Assembly: GCA_950097015.1 (NCBI GenBank)
Contig: CATNEN010000038.1
Span: 27,613,501-27,677,500, forward strand
Direction: 5' to 3'
Length of the DNA: 64,000 bases
Origin: Macrostomum hystrix
Taxonomy: Eukaryota; Platyhelminthes; Macrostomidae
This document shows, in pieces, positions 43,001 to 58,000 of the stretch. The notes under the pieces are model-generated. The model did no database searches. It saw only the letters and a program-made list of their open reading frames with translations, and was not told the DNA's origin. Each line of letters begins with the position of its first letter. Positions within the stretch are counted from its first letter, which is position 1. The position numbers and the translations under genes are program-made.

Positions 43001-46000
43001 TAACTGCCTCAGCTTGATCGTGAGCTACTCTATTCTACAGGCTACAGCCGCAGGTAGGCAGGTAGGTGGCATCTAATTTGAAAGGGCCCACAAGAGGCCT
43101 CTTTAGACTATCGGCTTACCAGAAATTGATACTGCTTCCTCGATCTAACAGGCTCGCACTTTAACTTTTATTAGCTTTGCTTGCCACTAAGCGATAATCC
43201 GTCACAGATCTAATTTGTGTACATAAGTACTGGTTGTTCATGGCGGGATGCGGAAGTAGGGATTCGGAGACAACCATTTGATGTGAGTAAATTAGGGAAA
43301 TGGACTGATGTGCGCAGTCCCTGATCAACAAAATCACTGATTTTTGCAAATTTTAAAGTAGAATTTGTATTAGGCTCGTACGATTACAAAATACTCTAAA
43401 ATCTACCTTCTATCTGATAAGCTAATAAAATAAACTGGTTGACAACATTAATATAAAAGGGCCGACTATATTAAGCAGCATGTTTGTCGATTTGCCAAGG
43501 GTCCATATTCATTGCCAAATCGACAACAACATCTAAATTGAAATTAAATGCGACAACAGCGAGACGAGACGACAGCCGTAGCTAAGTATGCCATCTTCAG
43601 GGCTCTGACGGGCCCCGAAGTGTTTGTGACTTGCCCGAACTGGAGTCATGCAGCCCGCTGACTGTGGCGGAACCGCAACTATCTGCTGCTGAGGAGGCAG
43701 GGAACCCAGACTGCGATAAGCTGCCATCATTACCGACGATGCAATCCGTGCGCACACCTGTCTCGCCTAGAATCCAGCGTCGCAACTCCTTCCTTTGCCC
43801 GTCCGGACCGGAAATAGCCGCCAGGTGGCCCTGAACGTCAGCGCCGCCGTCGCCTGACGGCCTCGTCATGTCCGGCTGGTTGTACTCGAACTGCCAGGTG
43901 CGACCGTCGCCCGTCGATAATCCAGTGAGATAGCCTCGAGATTTGGTATCGATCGAGTCGCCGATGCGAGAGTAGTGACGATCGTACTTAAGAGACAAAT
44001 TGAACATGTTCTCCGTGTCTTCAATCTTTTCTAAGTAGCCAAAATAGTCATCATATGTTAGCCGCGTCCAGCCACCGTCTGGTCCGATGATTTCGCAACT
44101 AGAGCGCGAATGGTTGAATTCGAATTTTCGGCTGCCAACATGGATAGCCAGGACGGCCGCGCCGAGGTTGTTATCGAAGCTCGAGTGCGAGAAGTTAAAC
44201 TTCACCACCCCAGTGGCAGCATCCTCTGTGCTTACATGCTTTCCATCCGAGTTGAAGGTAAAAAGCTCTGTGGCGTCCGCTGACATCACCTGTTTAGAAA
44301 ATGAGATAGTGAATGAGATTGATGAATCTATTATTTTTTACTGTATACGCTCGTAGTGTAGTGTATCTCATTATGATATCGAGAATGCCTATTTGAAAAA
44401 AACGAAGGTATATCTACGCTCGTAGACTTATGTACCCAAATATTTATACTTTTGACACAATTACAACTCTTCATTTTGGATTTTTTATCAAGCGCAGCGT
44501 TTAAAGTAAAAAAACCAACCTGGTATGTTCGCGATCCGCTGAGCAGAGGCAGCTGCTGATGCACCCGATGGACTCTTGCAGCTTCTCGGTCCGCTAAGAA
44601 GACCTCGCCGAACGGGCTGACAGCCACGGAACCGAGTGACCGGAATCGAGCCCTGGACGCCGGACCCAACAGAACATCTGCTACCATTGGCTCGCTCGCC
44701 CCGGCCTCCTGACCGGCGAAAGGATGCAGGCGACCGTCCGATCGCAGAACTCGAACTCTCGGAGACGAAGTCGCATCGGTAGCTTCAGTAATGTACAACT
44801 CGCCGCGATGGCTGAAAGCGATTCCACGAGGTTCATGAAGTGTTTCCTCGAACGCAGCAAGCGGTCGAACTGAAGGACTGGGCGGCGGCGGACAGTGCGG
44901 TGGCCGACCTGCCACCACGTGGACAAAGCCATCTGGGGTCAGCCGCAGCACACTCTGATCGTCGAGAAAGTACACGCTATTATCGACCGGATTGTAGGCT
45001 AATGCGGATGGCCAGCGTAGCTTGATGGAGCGCGCATGAATCATGCGGTAGCAGGGCCAGGGATAATAGTCTACTACTGAGTTACCCTGGCCAACGACAG
45101 TCTCGACAGTGGCCCGATCATCGACGCTGAAATCACCGGTCGGTACCAGGCGTCGAATATTCGGACCGTCTGCAAAGTAGAGCACGCCCCGTTTATCAAT
45201 AGCTAGACCCTTGGGTTCGATGAGTTTAGCTAGACGAGCGGGACCTCCGTCGCCGCAGGACTGAACCGTATCGCCATGACAAGCGTCGCCAGTTCCGCTG
45301 ATCAACTGGTACTCTGTAAGGTCGGGCTCTCTAAAGCGTAGCTGAAAAATTTGACGTCTAAATGGGTCGCTGACGAAGACAGAGAACAATCGACCGGATT
45401 GTTGCGTGATGTCGTTGGCCAGGTAATAGACAGTGGAGTCCATTTCAGCAGGCAGTTCTTGCAATGTTCGAATTTTCGATCTGCGTCCTCCTGGTGCCGC
45501 GTTTGCTGGCCAATCGGCGATTCGGATGTAACGGCCATCGCCAACCACCAGGTGACCAGCGTTTGTCACTGTAAGAGCAACTGGGGAGAGCAGCCTAGCT
45601 TCTGTCAGACTGACACCTTCTGATGACAGCTGACATTCGCTGCCGCAATTCGGTGATCGTCTGACGCCATTGCCAACTTCCGTCGACACTGTCCAGGGTC
45701 GCTGACTCACGTATTCTGTGCTGCCGTCTCCACGATGAATGACGCCTGGGGAAGGTCGGGTTAGTTGGTTTAGAGATCAAATAACCGACAGAAGCCTCAA
45801 AGCAGACTATGATCTAACTTGAGCGAATCGAAACCGATATTATCAGGCAAAGCAAGGTATCTTTTCGTGCATTGCAAAAATATTTTTTTGCTTTGAGTAG
45901 GCCTCACAAGTGATTCAATTATGCGCGATCGCTTCCTCTTTGGCGTTATCTAGGCCAGGTGACCCGGATTGGGGTCAACTAAAAATATAGATACTTGTAT

Positions 46001-49000
46001 TGGACTTGAAGCGGTTTGGGAAACTCAGAAGCAGCTCTCGACTTTAAACCACCAGCTTGACACTCTGGAGTTTGCAAAATTGCTACATTTTTCTCCAGGA
46101 ATATTTAACCATTTCTTTTTTGCCTACTGCTCTTGCTATTATTGCTAACCGGCCCCTTGAGTTTGCTGCTGTTGGGGTGCCGTGAACCCCCTTCACGCAC
46201 TTGTCCCGACACTTGACGACCTGAGCTGAACAGGCGATGCGTGACACGTGGATGGGATAAAAATCTTAACAGACGCGCGTGAAGGTTGGGGAGCGACGAT
46301 GAAGATTGGAGCGGGGGTGGTGAGCGGTACAAGGAAAGAGAAAATAATATTGAGAAAGAGGACATAAGAACTGGGCGTGTCTTGTCTTCCACAGACACAC
46401 ACCTTTCAGGCCTAGGCTCCCCATCCCAAATTTCACCTTCGTCACCTCGCAACTCATCAAGAAAAGCCAAGTACCTACCGATGATGAGCCTTGGCAGGAG
46501 GTGATGAGGCCTCTTCACCTTTAAGGTTACCGAAGGTAGAGGGAATGGGGATAAGAAGCGGTCCTGACTCTATTCCATTTTCTCGCTCTCTTTTCCAGCA
46601 ATCCGTTAAAGAGATGCCGCGAAAGAAGGTGTTAAATTCAGAAAATGAAGAAAGAAAATTGAAATTAGAAATATGAAAAAATGACATTTATGGCTCAATT
46701 CGATTGATAGATAGAAATCGGACCTTAGCCGAGTTGGTCCAGATGCACTGGCACTGGATGATTTTGGCAATTTTATAGCTAAGTCAACTGAAGCACTTGG
46801 GAATCAAGTGTCTTGCTCAAGAAAACAAACTGTTTCCCTTGAACTGAGAATGGAACTGCTAGCTTGTAGGTCAGATGCCCGAAGCTCTAACCACTAGGCT
46901 GAAAGTTCCCAAGACCCCAAATTTACGAGGTTACGAGCTCGTAGCTGTCATATAGCAAATACCCCTGTACAAGGGGTAAATACCCCCTACAGTATTGCTG
47001 CTTAAATATCCGCAGCAACGGTCACTGCATACCTAAGGTGTTTCATGCATACCTTTGACAAAGTCGTAGGCGTGTACAATGTCCAGACTCCATTGGCCTA
47101 GACGCGATGGCACAAGTTCGATACCGGACATCAACGCTGAAGTGAAATCCCAAACTATATCTGGACAGTTGGCGTACTTGTAGCCAACGGAAACTGCAAT
47201 GAGGATAAAAAGACGACAGATATTTCAATTTTGTCCTTCTTTAATACTAACTTTAAAGACATACGAGAAAAAGTTATGGGGGAAAACTTACTTCTGGCCT
47301 CGACTAGTCCCGTGTAGGGCCTGCCAAACGTGTCCATCCGATCCCACTGGAAAGTGTACGTCAAATTTGTATTGGCCTCAAAACGTTGCCTGTACAAGTT
47401 TCCACCGATGCTGACGTGGCAGAGAACCTCGACTAGGTCGGCTGGAATTCTGGCACCGGTGAGCTGAATGTCCAATGCGGTATGATAGCCGATTGATCTC
47501 GTTGAAACGTACACTAGCTGAAACGGAGCGTCCTGCACCGGGACCTGCAGACGAAGCGATCGTTTCTCCAAATATACGCTGGAAACTGGCTCAAAACTCG
47601 AAGACACCGTAGACCAAGCTGACGGCAATTCATCTATGTGATAGCTGGCGTGTACTCGCGGCCTCAGACGGTAGTAATCGTGTCCGGCGCCGCTAGGACA
47701 GCTCAGCGAGCCGACAGTTGGTGAGTACATCTGTCCGCCGAGCGGTAGCTCGTCGGATCGAGATCTCGGATTGGCGCTCATCACCACGGTGCCCAGGTGC
47801 AGGAAGGTATTGGTGGGCACGAAAATCGGAATGGCCAGGTTAAAGTTCTGGTCTCGATTAAAGACCCGAGCGAAGCTGAGCTTGACAGCCTTGCCGCCGA
47901 CCACAACCAGGAGGAAGGTGCCGTCTGACCGGGAAAGGGTGTTGCCGACCAGCGCGTTCTGCTCGTCCCAGACCCGGCAGGCCATGACGGATGAGCCGTC
48001 AGGGAGAATGATTCGGCCGACCACTACGGACATGAAACTGTCGGGTGAATATAGTAATAATTTGTTAGTGTGCAGAGGGTGCAGCTAATGGAAGGTACTT
48101 ATATTGGCTGTCGCCAGCTTTTCATTCCATAGACCGGCCCATTTATCAGCTAGGTGAACTCCTACAGCTGTGCTGAGACCTCAAACTCGCGACTAGTCTA
48201 CAAGCTCCCAACCCATCTAAACTAGTATTCAGAAGTCTTGAACTTACTTTGGATCGAAGCTGATGCTAGCGAACAACTGTACGCTCTCCTTGCCGATGAG
48301 AAACTTCACCCGACGTTCGAAGCTGCTGACCAACGGCAGTGGCGGCTCAGACAGCAGCACCTGACGCGGGTTGGTCCCCGAGATGCAGCTGTCGCCGGCG
48401 CGGCAGACCGAGTGCAGGCAGCAGTCAGGATCGTTGCAATCGATGAGGCCGTCTGAAATTTATATCATTATATTTTTTAGCTACAACAATGCGATGTACT
48501 CTGTCATTGAATGAAAAACAACCAGCAGCTTTTTTCACCTCCGTCATTGTCCAGCCCGTCTGCGCAGTCGCCCTCCACCGGGAACTGGCAAGCCGAGCCG
48601 CGCCACTTTCCGCCGCCGACGCAGACGCACTGCCAGTCGCCTCCTGGTCCGCTGCGCTCGCAGTTTCCTCGGTTGTTGCAGGCGTTCGGGCAGCCGTCTG
48701 GGTGGTGTGGAGGAATTGTTGAGTAACAATATTTAACTCGAGCATGACTGGTTTGAGCATTCTACTCTTAAACCGAGAGTTTTGGAGTTAAAATTAAGAT
48801 CATTGGGAAAAATATTTGTGTCCTTGAGAAAAACCTGTCTTAGACTAGTTGACAGGCGTCTAAGTCACATGCAATAGGCGCACAGCCTCACAGAGAAGGT
48901 TTTTGGGGCTTGTCGTGCAATTTACGCCCTCCAAGGCACAGTGAGATTGTACACTGCCTGACGATGAGAAAGTCAGGGAATATGTACACGCCTGTAATCG

Positions 49001-52000
49001 TATGTTCGTGTGCCTGTGAGCATACTTAGGTTGTTCAGCGGAACGGACAGAATTGACTTCTCGTTGGCTGCTGTTCGACTGTCGCCAATACTTTCGTCAG
49101 TAGCTGGGGTAGATATTCGTGCGAGTACCATCCCCCAGTCCATGGACTGAGCAGTTGTACGCAACCTCTAGATATTAAGTCTCTTGATGCGATAGGACTT
49201 CATCAAACTACATGTAGAAACGGCATGATTTTTATCAAGCCGTTGAAGCATGTCTTTATCAGTCGTCTGCTAATAGTGCTTGCAACTCGCAAGCATTTTT
49301 GCTTGGATTACAACCAGCAGAACGGCTCTGTATGTGTTTCTACCCTTGTAGAATTGTTTCCAGTTTGAAATCAAAGAGCGAAGACCCTGGATGACTGCGC
49401 CCTCTGGGAGGTCACTCATGGATGCACCGGCTTTGATATTAATCTCCGCCAAAGGATAACAAAGGGAGAATAGAATGGGAAGATTCTCATGAATCCCACG
49501 GCCTACCAGCATCTGCTCTAGCAACATTTTGCGCCTAAAATCGATTGCTTTTGATCTGAATATTTTCCCCTACCGAGAACTGCTCAAGCGTGCTCAGACA
49601 GTTCTCAGGAAATAATTTTCACATGATGACAGGTTTAATTTCTATTGGGAAGAGGCTGCCGTTTTGTTTAAACACACAAAATCTAATCAGTAGGAGCTTC
49701 CTTGTCATCCTTGAATTGTAGGTTGAAAACTCATAGGCCTATTGTTTTGTGTTTTGCAGTCTAGTTATCTAACCGATTGGGTTCATTTATGGACAGGTAA
49801 GGCAGACAGGTAAATAGTGTTATGGTAAAGTAGTCGGAAAAATAGACAGGTAGTTTGATCGATATATTGGTAGGTGAGGTTGGAAGTTGAATACGTAGTT
49901 AGGTATTCCGTCGGCTAGCAAGAATTCTCCCAATTCTAATGGCTTCTAAGCATTCACAAAGATACTGTACACAGGCACACGCTCACACAGGTGTGTACAT
50001 CTGCCCTGACTTTCTCATCGTCAGGCAGTATTCACTCTCATTGTGCCTTGGAGGCTGGCCTTCTCTCCGCGGCTGCGCCCCAAATGAATGTGGCCTCGTC
50101 GCGGAATCGAGCTCAGGGACCTTGGTGCGAGAGGCAAACGCGTTAACCTCTACTCTGCCACTCACCCCCTTGGTAGGTAGATATTTAGATAGGTAGGTAA
50201 ATAGTCATGTAAGTAGATTGTCATAGATCCATAGATAGGAAATGGATAGATATATTGTGTAAATAGACTTGAGTCCCATAGTCATAGAACTGGACAGAAC
50301 TACAGGATGAGTAGATTTTTTTGCATGTAAAATTATTTCGCAAAATACACACATTCAGCTTATGCTAAAAGGGGCTTATAGTATATGCATCAGTGAGCCC
50401 TGCACCTCGCTTTGAATTGTCTGCCAGCCTCCTTCTTTAGAAGAAATTTGAAGCCACTCAGCACTATCTAAAGGTTCTCTCTTTTGAAATTTTCAGTGCA
50501 TAGAAAAGGCTTCGTGCATTTTCTGCAGTAGCTTCACACCCATCCTGCAACACTGCAGTAGCTTCACACCCATCCTGCAACACTGCAGTAGCTTCATACC
50601 CATCCTGCAACACTGCAGTAGCTTCATACCCATCCTGCAACACTGCAGTAGCTTCATACCCATCCTGCAACACTGCAGTAGCTTCACACCCATCCTGCAA
50701 CACTGCAGTAGCTTCATACCCATCCTGCAACACTGCAGTAGCTTCATACCCATCCTGCAACACTGCAGTAGCTTCATACCCATCCTGCAACACTGCAGTA
50801 GCTTCATACCCATCCTGCAACACTGCAGTAGCTTCATACCCATCCTGCAACACTGCAGTAGCTTCATACCCATCCTGCAACACTGCAGTAGCTTCATACC
50901 CATCCTGCAACACTGCAGTAGCTTCATACCCATCCTGCAACACTACAGTAGCTTCATACCCATCCTGCAACACTGCAGTAGCTTCATACCCATCCTGCAA
51001 CACTGCAGTAGCTTCATACCCATCCTGCAACACTACAGTAGCTTCATACCCATCCTGCAACACTGCAGTAGCTTCATACCCATCCTGCAACACTGCAGTA
51101 GCTTCACACCCATCCTGCAACACTGCAGTAGCTTCATACCCATCCTGCAACACTGCAGTAGCTTCATACCCATCCTGCAACACTGCAGTAGCTTCACACC
51201 CATCCTGCAACACTGCAGTAGCTTCATACCCATCCTGCAACACTGCAGTAGCTTCATACCCATCCTGCAACACTGCAGTAGCTTCATACCCATCCTGCAA
51301 CACTGCAGTAGCTTCATACCCATCCTGCAACACTGCAGTAGCTTCATACCCATCCTGCAACACTACAGTAGCTTCATACCCATCCTGCAACACTGCAGTA
51401 GCTTCATACCCATCATGCAACACTGGAGTAGCTTCATACCCATCCTGCAACACTACAGTAGCTTCATACCCATCCTGCAACACTGCAGTAGCTTCATACC
51501 CATCCTGCAACACTGCAGTAGCTTCACACCCATCCTGCAACACTGCAGTAGCTTCACACCCATCCTGCAACACTGCAGTAGCTTCATACCCATCCTGCAA
51601 CACTGCAGTAGCTTCACACCCATCCTGCAACACTGCAGTAGCTTCACACCCATCCTGCAACACTGCAGTAGCTTCATACCCATCCTGCAACACTACAGTA
51701 GCTTCATACCCATCCTGCAACACTGCAGTAGCTTCATACCCATCCTGCAACACTGCAGTAGCTTCATACCCATCCTGCAACACTACAGTAGCTTCACACC
51801 CATCCTGCAACACTGCAGTAGCTTCATACCCATCATGCAACACTGGAGTAGCTTCATACCCATCCTGCAACACTACAGTAGCTTCATACCCATCCTGCAA
51901 CACTGCAGTAGCTTCATACCCATCCTGCAACACTGCAGTAGCTTCATACCCATCCTGCAACACTGCAGTAGCTTCATACCCATCCTGCAACACTGCAGTA

Positions 52001-55000
52001 GCTTCACACCCATCCTGCAACACTGCAGTAGCTTCATACCCATCCTGCAACACTGCAGTAGCTTCACACCCATCCTGCAACACTGCAGTAGCTTCACACC
52101 CATCCTGCAACACTGCAGTAGCTTCACACCCATCCTGCAACACTGCAGTAGCTTCATACCCATCCTGCAACACTGCAGTAGCTTCATACCCATCCTGCAA
52201 CACTGCAGTAGCTTCATACCCATCCTGCAACACTGCAGTAGCTTCACACCCATCCTGCAACACTGCAGTAGCTTCACACCCATCCTGCAACACTGCAGTA
52301 GCTTCACACCCATCCTGCAACACTGCAGTAGCTTCACACCCATCCTGCAACACTGCAGTAGCTTCATACCCATCCTGCAACACTGCAGTAGCTTCACACC
52401 CATCCTGCAACACTGCAGTAGCTTCACACCCATCCTGCAACACTGCAGTAGCTTCACACCCATCCTGCAACACTGCAGTAGCTTCATACCCATCCTGCAA
52501 CACTGCAGTAGCTTCATACCCATCCTGCAACACTGCAGTAGCTTCATACCCATCCTGCAACACTGCAGTAGCTTCATACCCATCCTGCAACACTACAGTA
52601 GCTTCATACCCATCCTGCAACACTGCAGTAGCTTCATACCCATCATGCAACACTGGAGTAGCTTCATACCCATCCTGCAACACTACAGTAGCTTCATACC
52701 CATCCTGCAACACTGCAGTAGCTTCATACCCATCCTGCAACACTGCAGTAGCTTCATACCCATCCTGCAACACTGCAGTAGCTTCACACCCATCCTGCAA
52801 CACTGCAGTAGCTTCATACCCATCCTGCAACTTAAAATAGCCTAATCCTGTCCCCATCACAATGGCTGCTCACCCAGCGTGCAGCTCGGCCCGTTCCAGC
52901 CCCTGCCGCAGGCGCAGGTGCCGTTGACGCATTTTCCGTTGCGCTCGCACCTGTCGTCGCATTTTCGCATTTGACAGCGCAGGCCGGACCAGCCGTTGTG
53001 ACACTGACAGCTGCCGTTCAGACAGACACCGTTCTCGCACGGAAATTGACAAGACTCTGTTTGTTGGGATTGGGAATACGGAACCAATATTTAATTGCCT
53101 AGAACGATCTCTAAATCTTTGAGCAATGCTCAGTCAGCTCACCAAACTGGCACGCGTCGCCGTGGTAGCCATCGTTGCAGTCGCATCCGACGTCGCCAAC
53201 ACGCAGGCGCCCCCGACCCGAGCAGGGCAGCAGCCGCCGCACTCCACCAAGATTCTCGCAGCCGCCGTTCTTTGTCGGCGACTCTTCTCTGCAGTCAGCG
53301 CCGGAATAGCCAGCGAAGCAGCGACAGCGGCCTGACTCGCAGACACCTCGACCGCCGCAGTCGGCAGACGGATGACAGGTCACTGGTGTAAATGGTTGAC
53401 AGGCGGTGAAAATTAAAAAAACTCATCGATAGCACGGACTCAGAATAATGAAAAAAATTTAATTATAGACGCAGGGATGCTGTGAGCAATGGCACATCAA
53501 TTGTGACACTAGACCCGCAGCCAGCGAGGAGTCAATTCTGCCCATTTCGCTGACTCCTGAGCACACACGCTCACACAGGTGTGTACATCTGCCCTGAGTT
53601 TCTCATCGTCAGGCAGTGTACACTCTGACTGTGCCTTGGAGGTTAGCCGTCAAGGGCGTAAAATGCACGACAAGTCACCCCCAAGCCTTCTCTCGAGCGA
53701 AATCGAGCTCAGGGACCTTGGTGCGAGAGGCAAACGCGTTAAACGCTCTGCCGCTCAGCCTCCCTATTAACTACGTAACAAATGGCATTCGGTCTATGAA
53801 AAAATATTGTTAAGTCATTTCACGATGATAACGCTTTGCAAACACGCCGTACTTTGATTTAGTTTTAGATCGCGAGCTAATGAAAATGACATTTTCTGGT
53901 ACTTTTGCGAAAGCCAGTTGATTGAAACGACCGTAGATGTCATGCTACATTAAGTTCTTTTCATTCAGAGTCAAGTCAATTAGCAATTGCTTGTGGCCCT
54001 TTGTGCTTTCCGTAATTTCTCCCCCAAGTCATCCCGTAGCTCTTTTCATAGGACGCCAGCGAATATTGCCTCGTGGGATCGGTTGAGCAGAAAAATTCCC
54101 CAAACTTCGCCCCCCGCCCGCTTGTCGAGTAATTCGATTCCGCGTCAAGCCCTCCACCGCTCCGCACTTCACGGGACCACACTCCGGCCATCAATCATAG
54201 CGCTGCTCGTCAGGCCTCGACACTTGCGGAGAAAGTGCAGCGGCAGCGGATCTCAAGGGCAAATATTAGACCTGAGAGAGTGGCTCCGCAGCCCCCTTAG
54301 ATCCTCTTCACATTGAGAGGCCATAAATGAGGAAGCAGCAACAGCAGCAGGGGCGAGCTCGGTAAGGGTCTTAGTGTAGAGTTTACCGGGACTCCCTAGC
54401 GCTCATGTCTTGTTGATACTTGACTAATTTTCTTTCAACAGAAACGGTTTTCATCTCTTCTTCTTGCCCTGTTCCAAACCTTCCTTTCTTATATGATTCG
54501 TTACTTTTCTGATCTTACTCATATTCTTTTTCACTCGTCTCCCCTTCTTCTCCTCTCCCTCCTCCTCTCCTCTCTTCTCTCTTCACTCTATTCTCTCTCT
54601 CTACCTCCCTCTCTTCCCGTCTCATTTGTTCTTCAGTTTTACCAACTGTTCCTACTAGTATATATTCCGCTATGTATACAGTTACGGGTAGAAATGCTTA
54701 GTTTTTATCCATATAATCTTTCTGAATGCCGATAAAAAAGTCAGAGAAATAAAACGAGCATAAATTACAAACCGTCATTCCTAGATTTTGCGAGCTTATT
54801 CCCTAATTTTCTCAAATTGCACTTCCGTTTTTGGGTTAGATTGTATGGGCACAAATAGTTTGAATATTCTGAATATTCTGCGCACTTTTGCCCACGTATA
54901 GATGTGTTATATGGCCTCGCCGTTTCTAGGAAATAACATTTATGATATCAGTGTCCAGTACTCTATATTTAGTACAAAATCACAATCTAGAGATGCGAGA

Positions 55001-58000
55001 AGAGTGAGGTTAGAGACTGGAGAAGAGTGAGACTAGAGATGAGAGAAGAGTGAGACTAGAGATGAGAGAAGAGTGAGATTAGAGACGGGATAAGAGTAAG
55101 ATTAGAGACGGGAGAAGAGTGAGACTAGAGACGGGAGAAGAGTGAGACTAGAGATGGGAGAAGAGTAAGATTAGAGACGGGAGAAGATTGAGACTAGAGA
55201 TGGGAGAAGAGTGAGATTAGAGACGGGAGAAGATTGAGACTAGAGATGGGAGAAGAGTGAGATTAGAGACGGGAGAAGAGTAAGATTAGAGACGGGAGAA
55301 GATTGAGACTAGAGACGGGAGAAGAGTGAGACTAGAGATGAGAGAAGAGTGAGACTAGAGATGAGAGAAGAGTGAGATTAGAGACGGGATAAGAGTAAGA
55401 TTAGAGACTGGAGAAGAGTAAGATTAGAGACGGGAGAAGAGTGAGACTAGAGATGGGAGAAGAGTGAGACTAGAGATGAGAGAAGGGTGAGATTAGAGAC
55501 TGGAGAAGAGTAAGAATAGAGACGGGAGAAGAGTAAGAATAGAGACGGGAGAAGAGTAAGAATAGAGACGGGAGAAGAGTGAGACTAGAGATAGGGAGCA
55601 GTGCTATGAAGTGTTGAACAGTCTTCAAGACCGCAGTGTGTATGTTACAGTTCTAGTATATATTCAGCCATCGAACAGTCTTGTTGATGAGGACTAGAAA
55701 GATATCGACTTTTAGATCCTTCCCATTCCGTATAAAGTTTCCCAGTTGGTCGCCCCTACACTGGGAGAGAGAGGGAGAGGAAATCATTGATTTGAGTTCG
55801 AGGCAAAGCTTTCCTCATTCACTTCTTAGATCTCTGCTCTGGTGGTGGAAAAGTGGCGCTCCAATTCTTTCTGCTTCATTTGGAACTCCCTTTTTCTTTC
55901 TTGGTCTTTCTTCACTCTCTATCTCTCTCAGTCTGACTGTCTGTCTGTCTCATTTTGTTTCCGCAGTTAGAAAGGACCAGGGGGCGCGGAGAGAAGCAGC
56001 TAATCAATCAATTGTCTATCGTTACTGCTTCTGCTGCTGTGGCTGCTGCTGCTGCTATTTCTCTTAGTTCTTCCATGTTCTCCAATTGTTGTGCACCACC
56101 AGTGTGTCTTTTGTCTCCGCCTTTTACGTTTGTAAGAAATTTGTCTCTTCTTTGCTTACAGCATTCTTTGTTTCTTCTGAAAAAGAATTTGAGTTGGCAA
56201 ACAACGGACAATGAGCCTCAAGCCAATCACTCTCTTGTGTCTTATACCATCCCCTTTTTTCCACCCTGTCTCATCTCTACCCTGTCTCATCTCTACCCTG
56301 TCTCATCTCTACCCTGTCTCATCTCTACCCTGTCTCATCTCTACCCTGTCTCATCTCTACCCTGTCTCATCTCTACCCTGTCTCATCTCTACCCTGTCTC
56401 ATCTCTACCCTGTCTCATCTCTACCCTGTCTCATCTCTACCCTGTCTCATCTCTACCCTGTCTCATCTCTACCCTGTCTCATCTCTACCCTGTCTCATCT
56501 CTACCCTGTCTCATCTCTACCCTGTCTCATCTCTACCCTGTCTCATCTCTACCCTGTCTCATCTCTGCCCTATCTCAACTCGACCCCGTCTCATCTCTAC
56601 CCTGTCTCATCTCTACCCTGTCTCATCTCTACCCCGTCTGATCTCTGCCCTGTCTCGTCTCTGCCCTGTCTCGTCTCTGCCCTGTCTCGTCTCTACCCTG
56701 TCCCATATCTCCTGTCTCATCTCTGCCCTGTCTCATCTCTACCCTGTCTCGTCTCTACCCTGTCCCATATCTCCTGTCTCATCTCTCCGCCTGTCTCATC
56801 TCTGCCCTGTCTGATCTCTACCCTGTTTCATCTCTGCCCTGTCTGATCTCTACCCTGTTTCATCTCTACCCTGTTTCAACTCGACCCCGTCTCATCTCTA
56901 CCCTGTCTCATCTCTGCCCTGTCTCATCTCTGCCCTGTCTCATCTCTACCCTGTTTCAACTCGACCCCGTCTCATCTCTACCCCGTCTCATCTCTGCCCT
57001 GTCTCATCTCTGCCCTATCTTATCTCTGCCCTGTCTCATCTCTGCCCTATCTTATCTCTGCCCTGTCTCATCTCTGCCCTATCTTATCTCTGCCCTGTCT
57101 CATCTCTGCCCTGTCTCATCTCTGCCCTGTCTCATCTCTGCCCTATCTCATCTCTCCCGTGTCTCATCTCTGCCCTGTCTCATCTCTGCCCTGTCTCATC
57201 TCTGCCCTGTCTCATCTCTGCCCTATCTTATCTCTACCCTGTCTCATCTCTGCCCTGTCTCATCTCTGCCCTGTCTTATCTCTACCCTGTCTCATCTCTG
57301 CCCTGTCTCATCTCTGCCCTGTCTTATCTCTACCCTGTCTCATCTCTGCCCTGTCTCATCTCTGCCCTATCTTATCTCTACCCTGTCTTATCTCTACCCT
57401 GTCTCATCTCTACCCTATCTTATCTCTACCCTGTCTCATCTCTGCCCTGTCTCATCTCTGCCCTGTCTTATCTCTACCCTGTCTCATCTCTGCCCTATCT
57501 TATCTCTGCCCTGTCTCATCTCTGCCCTATCTTATCTCTGCCCTGTCTCATCTCTGCCCTATCTTATCTCTGCCCTGTCTCATCTCTGCCCTATCTTATC
57601 TCTGCCCTGTCTCATCTCTGCCCTGTCTCATCTCTGCCCTGTCTCATCTCTGCCCTATCTCATCTCTCCCGTGTCTCATCTCTGCCCTGTCTCATCTCTG
57701 CCCTGTCTCATCTCTGCCCTGTCTCATCTCTGCCCTATCTTATCTCTACCCTGTCTCATCTCTGCCCTGTCTCATCTCTGCCCTGTCTTATCTCTACCCT
57801 GTCTCATCTCTGCCCTGTCTCATCTCTGCCCTATCTTATCTCTACCCTGTCTTATCTCTACCCTGTCTCATCTCTACCCTATCTTATCTCTACCCTGTCT
57901 CATCTCTGACCTGTCTCATCTCTACCCCGTCTCATATCAACTTCTGTATGTACTCCGCTTTTCTCTCAATATATTTTGATGGGCAGTTTTATTTTTCCTG

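Noticed and set aside
32812..45745. Bacterial Rhs toxin acquired by transfer
   Set aside because: Rhs core and YD repeats are normal parts of teneurins, and the exons are spliced in phase with EGF and NHL exons.
50519..52829. CRISPR-like array
   Set aside because: Repeats are contiguous with no unique spacers, in an animal genome.
50464..52860. 798-codon minus-strand ORF of 10-residue repeats (LQDGYEATAV)
   Set aside because: Product of a stop-free 30-bp minisatellite; alternative frames are open too. It lies in an intron, is out of frame with the flanking EGF exon, and that exon's readthrough stops at 52857.
54530..54735. 80-codon ORF in CT-rich DNA
   Set aside because: Low-complexity pyrimidine tract inside a teneurin intron and on its antisense strand.
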